The notes under the pieces: model-generated
What the model was told of the DNA's origin: nothing
The model's input: the letters and a program-made list of their open reading frames with translations, nothing else
The model's database searches: none
In this document: in pieces, positions 1 through 8,311 of the stretch
How the letters are laid out: each line of letters starts with the position of its first letter
Numbering within the stretch: the stretch's first letter is position 1
Made by a program: the position numbers and the translations under genes
Source of the DNA: Mycobacterium kubicae
GTDB taxonomy: Bacteria; Actinomycetota; Actinomycetes; Mycobacteriales; Mycobacteriaceae
Assembly: GCF_015689175.1 (NCBI RefSeq)
Contig: NZ_CP065047.1
Location: 3,534,001-3,598,000, forward strand
Length of the DNA stretch: 64,000 nucleotides
Direction of reading: 5' to 3'

Positions 1-104
1 GCTTCCGGAATCACTTCCGGTCGGCACGGTGAGGCGGCGGCGGGCCGGACGCGGGCTAGTATTGCCCGAACAAAACGTCGGCGGAAGTGCACGGAGGGGT
101 CGCC

Positions 105-1469
105 GTGCCGAAAGCACAGCAATCCGCCTCGGGCGGTAACGGTGGCCGCCAGCCACTCCTCATGTGTGTCGTTGCGCTGGTCTTGACTGCTGTCAGCCTC
201 GCCCACAAACTCTCCTGCACGGCGCTGCAGACCGGTCCGGACGGTGTACCGGTGCCGTGGCTGACCAGGGTGAGCCGGACCGGGTGCTACTCGGACACCG
301 TCACGCTGTTCGGAAACCGCAACTTGGCAGCACACGTGTTCCCGTACGTTCACAGCTGGTACACCACGGACCCGCCCGCCTTACATGGCGGTGCGATCGA
401 GTACCCGACGCTGACCGGGCTATGGGCGTGGGCGACAGCGTTGCCGACTTCAAGCGTGCAGGGGTTCCTGGTGGCGACGGCGATCTCGTTCGTGCCCGCT
501 GTTGTCGTCACGACGTTGTGCCTCGAGCGAATCTCGGGCCGACGCGCATGGATCTGGGCGGGCACTCCTCCGCTGGCGCTCTACGGTCTGTACAACTGGG
601 ACGTCCTGCCGGCTGCTGCCACCGCGGTGGGACTTGCTGTGGGGCTCAGCTTTCCGCGTGGCTGGTCGCCGACGAGGCGGGCGGTAGTGGCCGGTGCCGC
701 GTTCGGCGTGGGCGGCGCGCTGAAGCTCTATCCCCTGGCCTTCGTGGCCCCACTGGCCCTGGCCATCCTGCTCGATCGGAATCAGGCCGACACCAAGGCG
801 CGACGGCGCGGCGCATGCGGTGCGGTCGGTGCGGCTGCGGCGGTTTTGGTTGTCGCCAACGTTCCGTTCGTGGTTGCGAATCGGGCGGGCTGGCTGTCGG
901 TGTTCCGGTTCCAGGCCGAACGGCCGATCGATGTCACCACGTTGTCCATTTGGTGGAACGGGGCGAGGCGGCTGCTCGGGCCGGATTCCAGTGGCCAGCA
1001 TCTCCTTGATGTCGCGGCGGCCCTGAGCACCGCGATCGGCGTCCTGGCTGTTCTGGCAGCGGGCACCGTTATCGGCCTCCGAACGGGCGCGGTGCCGTGG
1101 GTCCAGACAGCGGCTGGCATGCTGTGCGCCTACCTGTTGCTCAACAAGGTGCACTCACTTCAGTACGTGATCTGGCTGCTGCCATTTTTCGCCGCCGTCC
1201 GGATAAGGACCGTCTGGGTCGTCGCGTACCTGCTCGCCGATCTCGCGGCATTCATCGGCTGGCATCGAACTAATTACTATCACTCCCTTGGCAACCCGAG
1301 GTTCACGTGGGCCGACCTAGCGCTCAACTGTGGCGTTTGGGGACGCGCGGTCCTACTCGCCGTACTTGTTGTGGTGTTCCTCCGCTCCCGAACGGTGGTG
1401 CCAGTGCAGCCGGTTACCCAGACCGCGCCGGAGCCGGCCCGCGCCGAAGCGATGGACGTAGCGAACTGA
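105..1469 (+). CDS. GT87-family (DUF2029-like) membrane glycosyltransferase
   Basis: Polytopic membrane protein of about 454 residues with roughly ten hydrophobic segments. The pattern fits the GT-C/GT87 polyprenyl-phosphate-dependent mannosyl/arabinosyltransferases of mycobacteria (the PimE/AftC type), which build envelope glycans on the outer face of the membrane. Seen: an early loop with charged and aromatic residues after the first segment, GGALKLYPLAF in the middle, and NKVHSLQYVIWLLPFFAA near the C-terminus, a region typical of DUF2029 proteins. An upstream in-frame GTG lies at 87, but GGAGGGG at 93-99 sits correctly before the GTG at 105, so 105 is preferred. The acceptor and sugar donor cannot be told from sequence. 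Family call fairly sure, substrate unknown. Confidence 0.75.
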   Translation: MPKAQQSASGGNGGRQPLLMCVVALVLTAVSLAHKLSCTALQTGPDGVPVPWLTRVSRTGCYSDTVTLFGNRNLAAHVFPYVHSWYTTDPPALHGGAIEYPTLTGLWAWATALPTSSVQGFLVATAISFVPAVVVTTLCLERISGRRAWIWAGTPPLALYGLYNWDVLPAAATAVGLAVGLSFPRGWSPTRRAVVAGAAFGVGGALKLYPLAFVAPLALAILLDRNQADTKARRRGACGAVGAAAAVLVVANVPFVVANRAGWLSVFRFQAERPIDVTTLSIWWNGARRLLGPDSSGQHLLDVAAALSTAIGVLAVLAAGTVIGLRTGAVPWVQTAAGMLCAYLLLNKVHSLQYVIWLLPFFAAVRIRTVWVVAYLLADLAAFIGWHRTNYYHSLGNPRFTWADLALNCGVWGRAVLLAVLVVVFLRSRTVVPVQPVTQTAPEPARAEAMDVAN

Positions 1470-1518
1470 CCGGCCGGATTCCACCTGGGCAACGGGTGCC
1501 GCCGCTAATGTCCGGTGA

Positions 1519-2448
1519 ATGCTTCATTTGCGCGTTATCGCACCCTCCGAGTCGAGCGAGTCGGTCTTGGAAGTCCTTCACCGCGAGGCGGGAGTCACTC
1601 ATATCGTCGTGCACCGCGAAGCCGCCCTCGAACCGCAGGGCGATGAGATCACCGCCGACATCGCGCGAGAAAGCGCGAACGACGTCATCGAAGAACTCAA
1701 AGCACTCGGGCTCAAGCGGCATGGGGCGATCACGCTCGATGTGGTCGACACCGTGGTCTCCACGGCGGCATATCGCGCCGAGGAGCAAGCCGAAGGCGAT
1801 CCTGCCGACGCGGTCGTCTGGGACGAATTGGCCGAGCGAACCCGAGAAGAGTCCACGCTGAATTTCACCTACCTGACGTTTCTGACCCTGGCCTGTCTCA
1901 TCGCGGCGGTCGGCGTCGTGACCGATTCGCCGGTCACGGTCGTCGGCGCAATGGTGGTGGGGCCGGAGTTCGGGCCGCTTGCCGCGCTGGCGGTCGCAAT
2001 CGTGCGGCGCCGCGGCTACCTCGCCCGTCGGGCGGCGCTGGCGTTGCTGGTCGGTTTTCCGTTGGCGATGTCGGTCACGGCGATTGGCGTGCTAGCCGGT
2101 GAGGGCGTCGGCTGGATCACGCTCGGGACCACCCGACAGCTGCAACAGGTGGACTTCATCTTCAAGGTCGGCCCGCTGTCGTTCGTCGTGGCACTGTTCG
2201 CCGGTGCGGCCGGCATGCTCTCGCTGATCTCCGCGAAATCGGCCGCGCTGGTCGGGGTGTTCATCTCGGTGACCACGGTGCCGGCCGCCGGGTTCGCGGT
2301 GGTCGCCGCCACCGTGGGTGACTGGCAGGTCGCCGAGCAGTCCGCGGCGCAACTGGGGGTGAACCTGACGGGAATCGTCTTGGCTGGGGTGCTTGTGCTT
2401 TCGGTGCATCTGCGAACCAGTTCGCGGCGTCGGGTCGCCACAGGATGA
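1519..2448 (+). CDS. DUF389-domain membrane protein
   Basis: 309 residues. The N-terminal ~110 residues are soluble (alpha/beta, beginning MLHLRVIAPSESSESVLEVL). They are followed by about six transmembrane segments with the DUF389 core: a first segment after LNFTYLTFLTLACLIAAVG, then SPVTVVGAMVVGPEFGPLAALA, and a C-terminal pair ending in LVLSVHLRTSSRRR. This architecture is widespread in actinobacteria and is usually annotated as a hypothetical hydrophobic domain protein; no biochemical role is established. It lies 49 bp after the GT87 gene on the same strand and may be co-transcribed with it. Confidence 0.8.
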   Translation: MLHLRVIAPSESSESVLEVLHREAGVTHIVVHREAALEPQGDEITADIARESANDVIEELKALGLKRHGAITLDVVDTVVSTAAYRAEEQAEGDPADAVVWDELAERTREESTLNFTYLTFLTLACLIAAVGVVTDSPVTVVGAMVVGPEFGPLAALAVAIVRRRGYLARRAALALLVGFPLAMSVTAIGVLAGEGVGWITLGTTRQLQQVDFIFKVGPLSFVVALFAGAAGMLSLISAKSAALVGVFISVTTVPAAGFAVVAATVGDWQVAEQSAAQLGVNLTGIVLAGVLVLSVHLRTSSRRRVATG

Positions 2449-2596
2449 CCGTGACGGCTGATGGCCCGCCTCCGGTCCCGTTAGCTCCGGCAACCTGAAC
2501 CGAGGGCCGTCGTATGCCTCGACGTCTGCGTCTCTCGACAGGCGCAAACTCCGATTAGTTGCCATAATGAGCCACCAACTATCAAAGGAGTGGTTG

Positions 2597-2893
2597 ATGA
2601 TCGGAGCAGGGTCGGGATCTGTGAAGTCACGGCCGGGCGTCACGGGCTGTCCGAAGCGGTTGATCTGGGTCGCCGCGGTAATCGCCGGAGTCGCAATGCC
2701 TTTCGGCGCCGGGGCCGCCCATACGCTCGCCGATAATCCGACTTCGCATACCGCAACGCCGGAAGATCCTTGCCTGTTGAACCACACCTGCGGAGAAGAG
2801 ACTCCTGGCGCCGTAGAGGAGTTGGAAGCGTATTGCAACGACATGAAAGCCAGAGGCATCTTCTGGATACCGGAGTGCGGCCGGTTCAATTAG
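2597..2893 (+). CDS. Small exported hypothetical protein
   Basis: About 98 residues. An in-frame ATG exists at 2567, but AAAGGAG at 2584-2590 is correctly spaced from the ATG at 2597. The N-terminus is basic (VKSRPGVTGCPKR), then comes a hydrophobic stretch LIWVAAVIAGVAMPFGAGAAHT, a typical Sec signal. The mature part holds four cysteines (DPCLLNHTC, AYCNDM, PECGRF) that could form disulfides outside the cell. I do not recognise the family. It resembles the small secreted mycobacterial proteins of unknown function. Confidence 0.6.
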   Translation: MIGAGSGSVKSRPGVTGCPKRLIWVAAVIAGVAMPFGAGAAHTLADNPTSHTATPEDPCLLNHTCGEETPGAVEELEAYCNDMKARGIFWIPECGRFN

Positions 2894-2966
2894 CGGCGCG
2901 CGTGGCGGGCGGGCATAACGCGCTTTGGCGTTAGACCAGAAATCGAGCCCATCGTAGATTTCGACT

Positions 2967-3605
2967 GTGCCGTCAAGTGTTGAGAGCCTCTTGCGAGCTG
3001 CCCAACTTGATTGGGCGGGAGTGGTTCCATGGCGCAGCAAGGTGCCACTCGACGGACCTGGCGTCTACGTTGTGTCCTTGGCTGAACCGCCCGATGCCGT
3101 TGTGACACAGCCAATTTGTCCGATATCGACTACAGCGGTGCAGGAGTTGCTCGATGCCCGTCCCGAGCTTTTGCTTGATGGTCAACGACCCCGCCGCGAC
3201 CAGCTCGCCGCACGCATTGCGTCGATGTGGTTGCCAGACTAGACGATCCTGTACGTCGGGTTAGCAGGGACGTCGGTCGCTCAGCGCGTGCGGCAGTACT
3301 ACAACACGCCGCTTGGTGCTCGTAAGCCGCACGCCGGAGGCTGGCCGCTGAAGACCCTGGAGAACCTCGACGAGCTGTGCGTGCACTACGCGGCCTGCGT
3401 ATCAGTCGACGTCGCCGAACGGACGATGCTCGAGGCCTTTCTAGTTGGCGTTTCCCCTTCGGCGCGGGCAGCCGTTTGTGACCCCGAACTGCCGCTGCCG
3501 TTCGCGAACTTGACGGTCCCGCGCGGTGCTCGAAAACGGCACGGCATCACCGGCGCGCGGGAGGCAAGAGCACCTCGATCGCGTCTCACCCACCACGGGT
3601 GTTAG
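2967..3605 (+). pseudogene. GIY-YIG-like protein gene with premature in-frame TAG
   Basis: One continuous reading frame is interrupted only by TAG at 3240-3242. Before the stop it encodes about 91 residues including PGVYVVSLAEPP. Directly after the stop, in the same frame, it continues TILYVGLAGTSVAQRVRQYY, then HAGGWPLKTL and a C-terminal helical part. GVYVV followed by LYVGLAG is the GIY-YIG nuclease signature, so the stop splits a single domain. The change is most simply GAG to TAG (LPD-E-TILYVG). The gene starts at a GTG. Read as intact, the protein would have about 212 residues. Either a recent nonsense mutation or a sequencing error. Confidence 0.65.
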
Positions 3606-3671
3606 GCGTCGACCGGCCGATGCCAGCGTCGAGCTGTATTGAATGGTTCGTCGCGCCGGATTGCACCTGAG

Positions 3672-4538
3672 TCATTTCTTGCGGTGAGCGGCAAGCACAT
3701 CAGCATTTGCCAGCGTCTGCGCCTCGGCGGCTAGGGTCGATGCCGCGTTGGCATGGGAGATTGCTTCTGCGGCGTTGCTTGCTTCCTTATCGTGCGCGGC
3801 CGCCAAGTGCCGTTTCGCTTCTTCGAGTCGTTTTTTAGCCTCTGCGCCGACATCCTTGCCATGCCTGGTCACATAGTTGGAGATTTGGTGCAGCCGAGCG
3901 TCCGCCGTGGACATTGCCCGGTCGAGCGGGAGATCGCTACCTACGATGTTCACGTCATTACGACCTGGCGCGTCGCCTCGGCGGCGGCGCGCGAGAACGA
4001 GCAGTATGCCGATCGCCAGCAGTAGTACGGCGACGATGGCGGCGATCGCGATCGGCAGCCAACTCCGTGTTGACTTGCTTGCCGGATTGTCCAAAGCATC
4101 AGCCGCAGCAATAGCTGCGCCACTCCAGTCTTTTGCGGTCAGGGCTGGTTCAACGTGATTGCGTTGCAGCGTGTTCAGCTCATCCGCTGTGAGACCCTTC
4201 GGCAGGGTGAACGTGTACGCCTTGGTGTCCGTCGCCACCGCCAGCAGCGCGTCGTGGTCGCCCATTCCACTGGCGCTGCGGGTTTGGTTGGCCCAGTTCT
4301 CAGGTTTGAACCGGGAGAAGTTGTCGACGTAGGCGATCCACAGTTGAATGTGCCGATCACGGCTGAGTCTGTCGATCGCCGAGGTGACCGTCGCTCGTTG
4401 GGACTCTGTCAGGACCTGATTACTGTCGGTGATGTGGTCGGTGAGCTTCAACGGCGGTTGTGCGGCGGCCGGAAGAGCCAGCAGCAAAGCCGTTGCCAAA
4501 GTCGTCAGAAGCACACCGAGCTGGCGAACGATCCGCAT
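3672..4538 (-). CDS. TPM-domain membrane protein
   Basis: 288 residues from the ATG at 4538; the frame is open further upstream but the signal peptide begins here (MRIVRQLGVLLTTLATALLLALPAAAQ). Residues ~30-150 form a TPM (TLP18.3/Psb32/MOLO-1) domain: LTDHITDSNQVLTESQRATVTSAIDRL, the WIAYVDNFSRF strand and the GDHDALLAVATDTKAY segment. A single transmembrane helix follows (LPIAIAAIVAVLLLAIGILLVLA), then a basic RRRR stop-transfer and a charged, alanine-rich, probably coiled-coil cytoplasmic tail. The domain is therefore extracytoplasmic. It is divergent from the glutathione peroxidase gene with 61 bp between the starts. Role unknown; TPM proteins are linked to envelope maintenance. Confidence 0.75.
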   Translation of the reverse strand: MRIVRQLGVLLTTLATALLLALPAAAQPPLKLTDHITDSNQVLTESQRATVTSAIDRLSRDRHIQLWIAYVDNFSRFKPENWANQTRSASGMGDHDALLAVATDTKAYTFTLPKGLTADELNTLQRNHVEPALTAKDWSGAAIAAADALDNPASKSTRSWLPIAIAAIVAVLLLAIGILLVLARRRRGDAPGRNDVNIVGSDLPLDRAMSTADARLHQISNYVTRHGKDVGAEAKKRLEEAKRHLAAAHDKEASNAAEAISHANAASTLAAEAQTLANADVLAAHRKK

Positions 4539-4599
4539 AGCGCAATCTACCGCGGCGCACCGGCACCTGCAGAGGCCAAGCAGTGTTAGCGTCAAGACC

Positions 4600-5088
4600 G
4601 TGACCCTCAAAGACATCCCCCTGACCACACTCGATGGCAAATCCGCCACTTTGGCCCAATTGTCGCGCGGCGCAACGCTTGTCGTGAACGTCGCTAGCAA
4701 GTGCGGACTCACCCCGCAATACGCGGCACTGGAGAAGCTTTCGAAGGACTATGCCGACCGGGGCCTGACGGTCGTCGGCGTCCCGTGCAATCAATTCATG
4801 GGTCAGGAACCCGGCACGGCCGAAGAGATCCAGACCTTCTGCTCCACAACCTACGGGGTGACGTTCCCCTTGCTCGCGAAGGCGGACGTCAACGGAGAGA
4901 ACCGCCATCCGCTTTACGCCGAGCTCACCAAGGCCGTCGACTCTGACGGGAAGGCCGGTGACATCCAGTGGAACTTTGAGAAATTTCTGGTGACACCCGA
5001 CGGCGAGGTGGTCAATCGGTTTCGACCGAGGACGGAACCGGATGCGCCGGAGGTTATTGATGCGATCGAGGCGGTGTTGCCGCGGTAA
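4600..5088 (+). CDS. Glutathione peroxidase-family (thiol) peroxidase
   Basis: 162 residues from GTG 4600, the normal length for the family. It reduces hydroperoxides using a catalytic cysteine. Actinobacterial members generally use thioredoxin, since mycobacteria lack glutathione. Visible landmarks are VNVASKCGLTPQYAALEKL (peroxidatic Cys), GVPCNQFMGQEPGTAEEI (Gln of the active-site tetrad, and a Cys at the start of the segment), FCSTTYGVTFPLLAKADVNG (possible resolving Cys) and GDIQWNFEKFLV (Trp and Asn of the tetrad). No signal peptide, so cytosolic. A longer frame upstream is rejected because it runs through the divergent TPM gene. Confidence 0.9.
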   Translation: MTLKDIPLTTLDGKSATLAQLSRGATLVVNVASKCGLTPQYAALEKLSKDYADRGLTVVGVPCNQFMGQEPGTAEEIQTFCSTTYGVTFPLLAKADVNGENRHPLYAELTKAVDSDGKAGDIQWNFEKFLVTPDGEVVNRFRPRTEPDAPEVIDAIEAVLPR

Positions 5089-5172
5089 GCGGCAGTACTA
5101 ATCGAGGCGGTCGGCGGGTATCCCCTCTTCCAGCACATGGTCGGACCCGTCGCTGTCAGGAGGAGGCCAGGG

Positions 5173-7125
5173 ATGTCCATGAACCTCACATACAAGCTGA
5201 TCGATTCCCACCTCGAATCCGGCGACATGAGGCCCGGGGAAGAGATCGCGATCCATATCGACCAGACGTTGACACAGGACGCGACCGGCACGCTGGTAAT
5301 GCAGGAACTCGAAGCGCTCGGACTCGATCACGCACAAACCGACGTCAGCGTGCAGTACGTCGACCACAATCTGCTGCAGGGTGATGAAAAGAACGCCGAG
5401 GATCACGAATACCTGCGCACCGCGGCGCAACGCTTCGGCCTGTGGTTCTCCAAGCCAGGCAACGGCGTCTCGCATCCGACGCACATGCAACGGTTCGGTG
5501 TCCCCGGGAAGACCATGGTGGGATCCGACTCGCACACGCCAGCCGCGGGTTCGCTGGGCATGCTGGCGATTGGTGTCGGTGGCCTGGAAGTAGCGCTGGC
5601 CATTACCGGGCGGCCGCTACACATCCGGATGCCGGAGGTATGGGGCGTCAGACTGGAAGGCGAACTGCCGGAGTGGTGCTCGGCCAAAGACGTAATCCTC
5701 GAGATGTTGCGCCGCCACGACGTGAAAGGCGGGGTGAATCGAATTATCGAGTATTACGGTCCCGGCTTGGCGAGCCTGACAGCGATGGACCGACACGTGA
5801 TCGCCAACATGGGAGCGGAACTCGGCGCGACGACGACGGTGTTCCCCAGCGACGACGCGGTTCGACAGTTCTTGCGCGCGGAAGGACGCGAGGACGACTG
5901 GGTGGAGTTGCTCGCCGACGACGACGCCGCCTACGACGTCGAGGAAACAATCGACCTGTCGAAGATCGAGCCGCTGATCGCCAAGCCGTCCTCGCCGGGC
6001 AACGTGGTGCCGGTAAGGGAAGTGGCCGGCGAGGAGATCGCGCAAGCGGTGATCGGGTCGAGCGCCAACCCAGGTCTGCGCGACTTCGCGATCGCGGCGG
6101 CGATGGTGGCCAACCGGCAGACCGCTCCGCAGGTCAGCTTCGACATCAACCCGACGTCGCGGGAGATCTTGGCCGACCTGACGAAGATGGGCGCGACGCT
6201 GGATCTCGTGATGGGCGGTGCGCGCATCCACCAAGCGGGATGCATGGGCTGCATTGGCATGGGTCAGGCCCCGGCGGTGGGGCGCAACTCGCTGCGCACG
6301 ATGCCGCGCAACTTCCCCGGCCGATCCGGCACCAAGGAAGACGCGGTGTGGTTGTGCTCGCCAGAAACCGCTGCCGCTTCGGCGTTGACGGGTGTGATCA
6401 CTGATCCGCGGGACTGGGCCCGTGATGTCGGTATGGAATATCCGAAACTTGCCTTGCCCGAAACGCATTCGGTTAACACCGCCATGCTGGTGCCTCCGCT
6501 TGAACCCGAGGAAGCACAGAAGGTGGAACCGGTGAAGGGGCCCAACATATCCAGCCTGCCGGAGTTGTCCCCGCTGCCCGAGGAGCTGGAGGCACCGGTG
6601 CTGCTCAAACTCGGCGACAACATCTCCACCGACGAGATCTCCCCCGCCGGTGTACAAGCACTGCCGTTTCGGTCCAACATTCCGAAGCTGGCGATGTTCA
6701 GCTTCACTCGGGTCGACGACTCCTATCCGGAGCGTGCGCAGGAAGCCGAGGACAGCGGGCACATCATCGTGGCCGGCGACAATTACGGTCAAGGCTCGTC
6801 TCGCGAGCACGCCGCGATCGCTCCGCGGTACCTAGGGTTGCGGGTGGTTATCGCCAAGTCGTTCGCACGGATTCACTGGCAAAACCTGGCTAACTACGGG
6901 ATTCTGGCGCTCGAGTTCGAGGATCCGGGTGATTACGACTCGGTCGATCAGGACGACAGACTTCACATCCAGCATTTGGATCAGCTGGGAGATTCGGGCA
7001 CACTGCAGGTCGACAACGTCACCAAAGACTCCTCTTTCACTGTGCGGCATCGGCTTTCGCCGAGGCAGGTCAAGGACGTGTTGGCCGGTGGGTTGATTCC
7101 GCGCCTTGCGGGGGAAGATCGCTAA
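5173..7125 (+). CDS. Aconitate hydratase, short (~650 aa) type
   Basis: 650 residues from ATG 5173, which is preceded by AGGAGGAGG at 5158-5166; upstream in-frame starts lack this. Aconitase/isopropylmalate isomerase fold: N-terminal domains with VGSDSHTPAAGSLGMLAIG, the GCMGCIGMGQAP motif that corresponds to the CxxC ligand pair of the 4Fe-4S cluster, and a C-terminal swivel domain with the substrate-binding GDNYGQGSSREHAAIAPR loop. It interconverts citrate and isocitrate or a close homologue. It is far shorter than the ~940-residue housekeeping mycobacterial aconitase. Odd point: where canonical aconitases have the first cluster Cys in IGSCTN, this protein reads IGSSANPGLRDF. A Cys in VWLCSPETA, where canonical sequences have FVTSPE, might supply the third ligand. 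Confidence 0.88.
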   Translation: MSMNLTYKLIDSHLESGDMRPGEEIAIHIDQTLTQDATGTLVMQELEALGLDHAQTDVSVQYVDHNLLQGDEKNAEDHEYLRTAAQRFGLWFSKPGNGVSHPTHMQRFGVPGKTMVGSDSHTPAAGSLGMLAIGVGGLEVALAITGRPLHIRMPEVWGVRLEGELPEWCSAKDVILEMLRRHDVKGGVNRIIEYYGPGLASLTAMDRHVIANMGAELGATTTVFPSDDAVRQFLRAEGREDDWVELLADDDAAYDVEETIDLSKIEPLIAKPSSPGNVVPVREVAGEEIAQAVIGSSANPGLRDFAIAAAMVANRQTAPQVSFDINPTSREILADLTKMGATLDLVMGGARIHQAGCMGCIGMGQAPAVGRNSLRTMPRNFPGRSGTKEDAVWLCSPETAAASALTGVITDPRDWARDVGMEYPKLALPETHSVNTAMLVPPLEPEEAQKVEPVKGPNISSLPELSPLPEELEAPVLLKLGDNISTDEISPAGVQALPFRSNIPKLAMFSFTRVDDSYPERAQEAEDSGHIIVAGDNYGQGSSREHAAIAPRYLGLRVVIAKSFARIHWQNLANYGILALEFEDPGDYDSVDQDDRLHIQHLDQLGDSGTLQVDNVTKDSSFTVRHRLSPRQVKDVLAGGLIPRLAGEDR

Positions 7126-7344
7126 CGGGTCCGTTGCGCTAGGTACGTCGGCGCGGAAGTTCGCGAGGGCGACGGCCGCTGACACAATCGCTATTCACGG
7201 GCCGACCTTTTCTATGGTGTTGTTGGAATGCATTATTGGTTTCTGCAGGGCAGCCTCGGTTACACCGATTCATAACGTCTTTCGGGTCGACTGTCCGGCA
7301 CTGCAGATTGGTCGTCATCGCGGCCTACTGCTGGCACATTGACG

Positions 7345-8301
7345 CTACGGCGTGAGCAACCTAACGAGCTCGCCGGCCGGACGAATGTCATTGATTCTGC
7401 CAACATTTTCGCCTGCATAGAGCGGACGGCTGTCGACCAACTCGGCGGGTTGGTCGTCGGCGGGCGGTTGGGCGATCGCATACGGTAGCCAGGGAGGCAA
7501 TTGCGCTCGGACAGCGCGATTCTGGGCCGCCGCCGGCATCGAGTTGGCGAGGCGAGACGTTATCCGGTTACCGAGGCGAAGCCAGTGCGGGCCCCGAGCG
7601 TCGCTGCCTAGCCAGCGGCGAGTCGCAGCGTTGGGAATCACCCGGTGGGGCGCATCGGGCCAGCCCAGCCCGAAAAGTTCGGTCAGCACCGTCTCACTGG
7701 CTTCAAGGCAGCGCTTCTTGTACTCCGGGTGCGCCCGACACTCTTCGCTGAGCAGGAAGCGAGTGCCGACCACGACGGCGGTGGCACCGGCTTCCAATGC
7801 CTCCCGCACGCCATGGACATCCACGATTCCCCCGGCGACCAAGACCGGAATGGTCACCGCTTTGCGGACCTGTTCGAGCAACTCTAGGGCCGGAGTCGTC
7901 CCGCGGACATGGCCGCCGGCCTCAACCCCCTGCGCGATCACACCGTCTGCACCGGCAGCAGCCGCTGCTTTCGCCTCGTCGACCGACCCGCACTGATGAA
8001 TCCAGGTGTTGGCAGCAAGCCGGCGAGGGGCACCCCAAAACGTCACGACCACGTCAGCAGCAGCGGCCGCTTCCACATCGCCACGACGCACAAACGGTAA
8101 CAACAGATTCACCGCGATCGGGCGTCCGGTGAGCCTTCGTGCGGCCGCGACCTCGTCAGCAATCGGGGCGCGAGCGCCGGCGATCGTTCCGAGACCGCCC
8201 GCCTCCGAAACGGCCGCCGCGAGTTCGTGACCCGCCACGGTGCCCATGCCGGCCTGAACGACCGGCACGTCTAGGCGGCGTAGATCAAAGATGGCAGGCA
8301 C
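7345..8301 (-). CDS. Nitronate monooxygenase (2-nitropropane dioxygenase family)
   Basis: 318 residues, a TIM-barrel FMN enzyme that oxidises alkyl nitronates, protecting against propionate-3-nitronate-type toxins. Seen: PVVQAGMGTVAGHELAAAVSEAGGLGTI at the N-terminus (FMN-binding first strand), IAQGVEAGGHVRGT with the catalytic-region histidine, and PVLVAGGIVDVHGVREALEAGATAVVVGTRFLLSEE for the FMN phosphate site. It starts at ATG 8301, only 10 bp after the stop of the GH2 gene upstream on the same strand, so the two probably share a transcript. The 219 bp downstream, up to the aconitase, hold no gene I can support. Confidence 0.88.
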   Translation of the reverse strand: MPAIFDLRRLDVPVVQAGMGTVAGHELAAAVSEAGGLGTIAGARAPIADEVAAARRLTGRPIAVNLLLPFVRRGDVEAAAAADVVVTFWGAPRRLAANTWIHQCGSVDEAKAAAAAGADGVIAQGVEAGGHVRGTTPALELLEQVRKAVTIPVLVAGGIVDVHGVREALEAGATAVVVGTRFLLSEECRAHPEYKKRCLEASETVLTELFGLGWPDAPHRVIPNAATRRWLGSDARGPHWLRLGNRITSRLANSMPAAAQNRAVRAQLPPWLPYAIAQPPADDQPAELVDSRPLYAGENVGRINDIRPAGELVRLLTP

Positions 8302-8311
8302 TGACTACAGG

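Noticed and set aside
5-20. Inverted repeat CCGGAA/TTCCGG as a terminator
   Set aside because: The stem is only 6 bp, there is no T-run, and nothing to its left is visible.
5617-6810. 397-aa minus-strand frame
   Set aside because: Antisense of the aconitase gene, which has clear motifs and a ribosome site.
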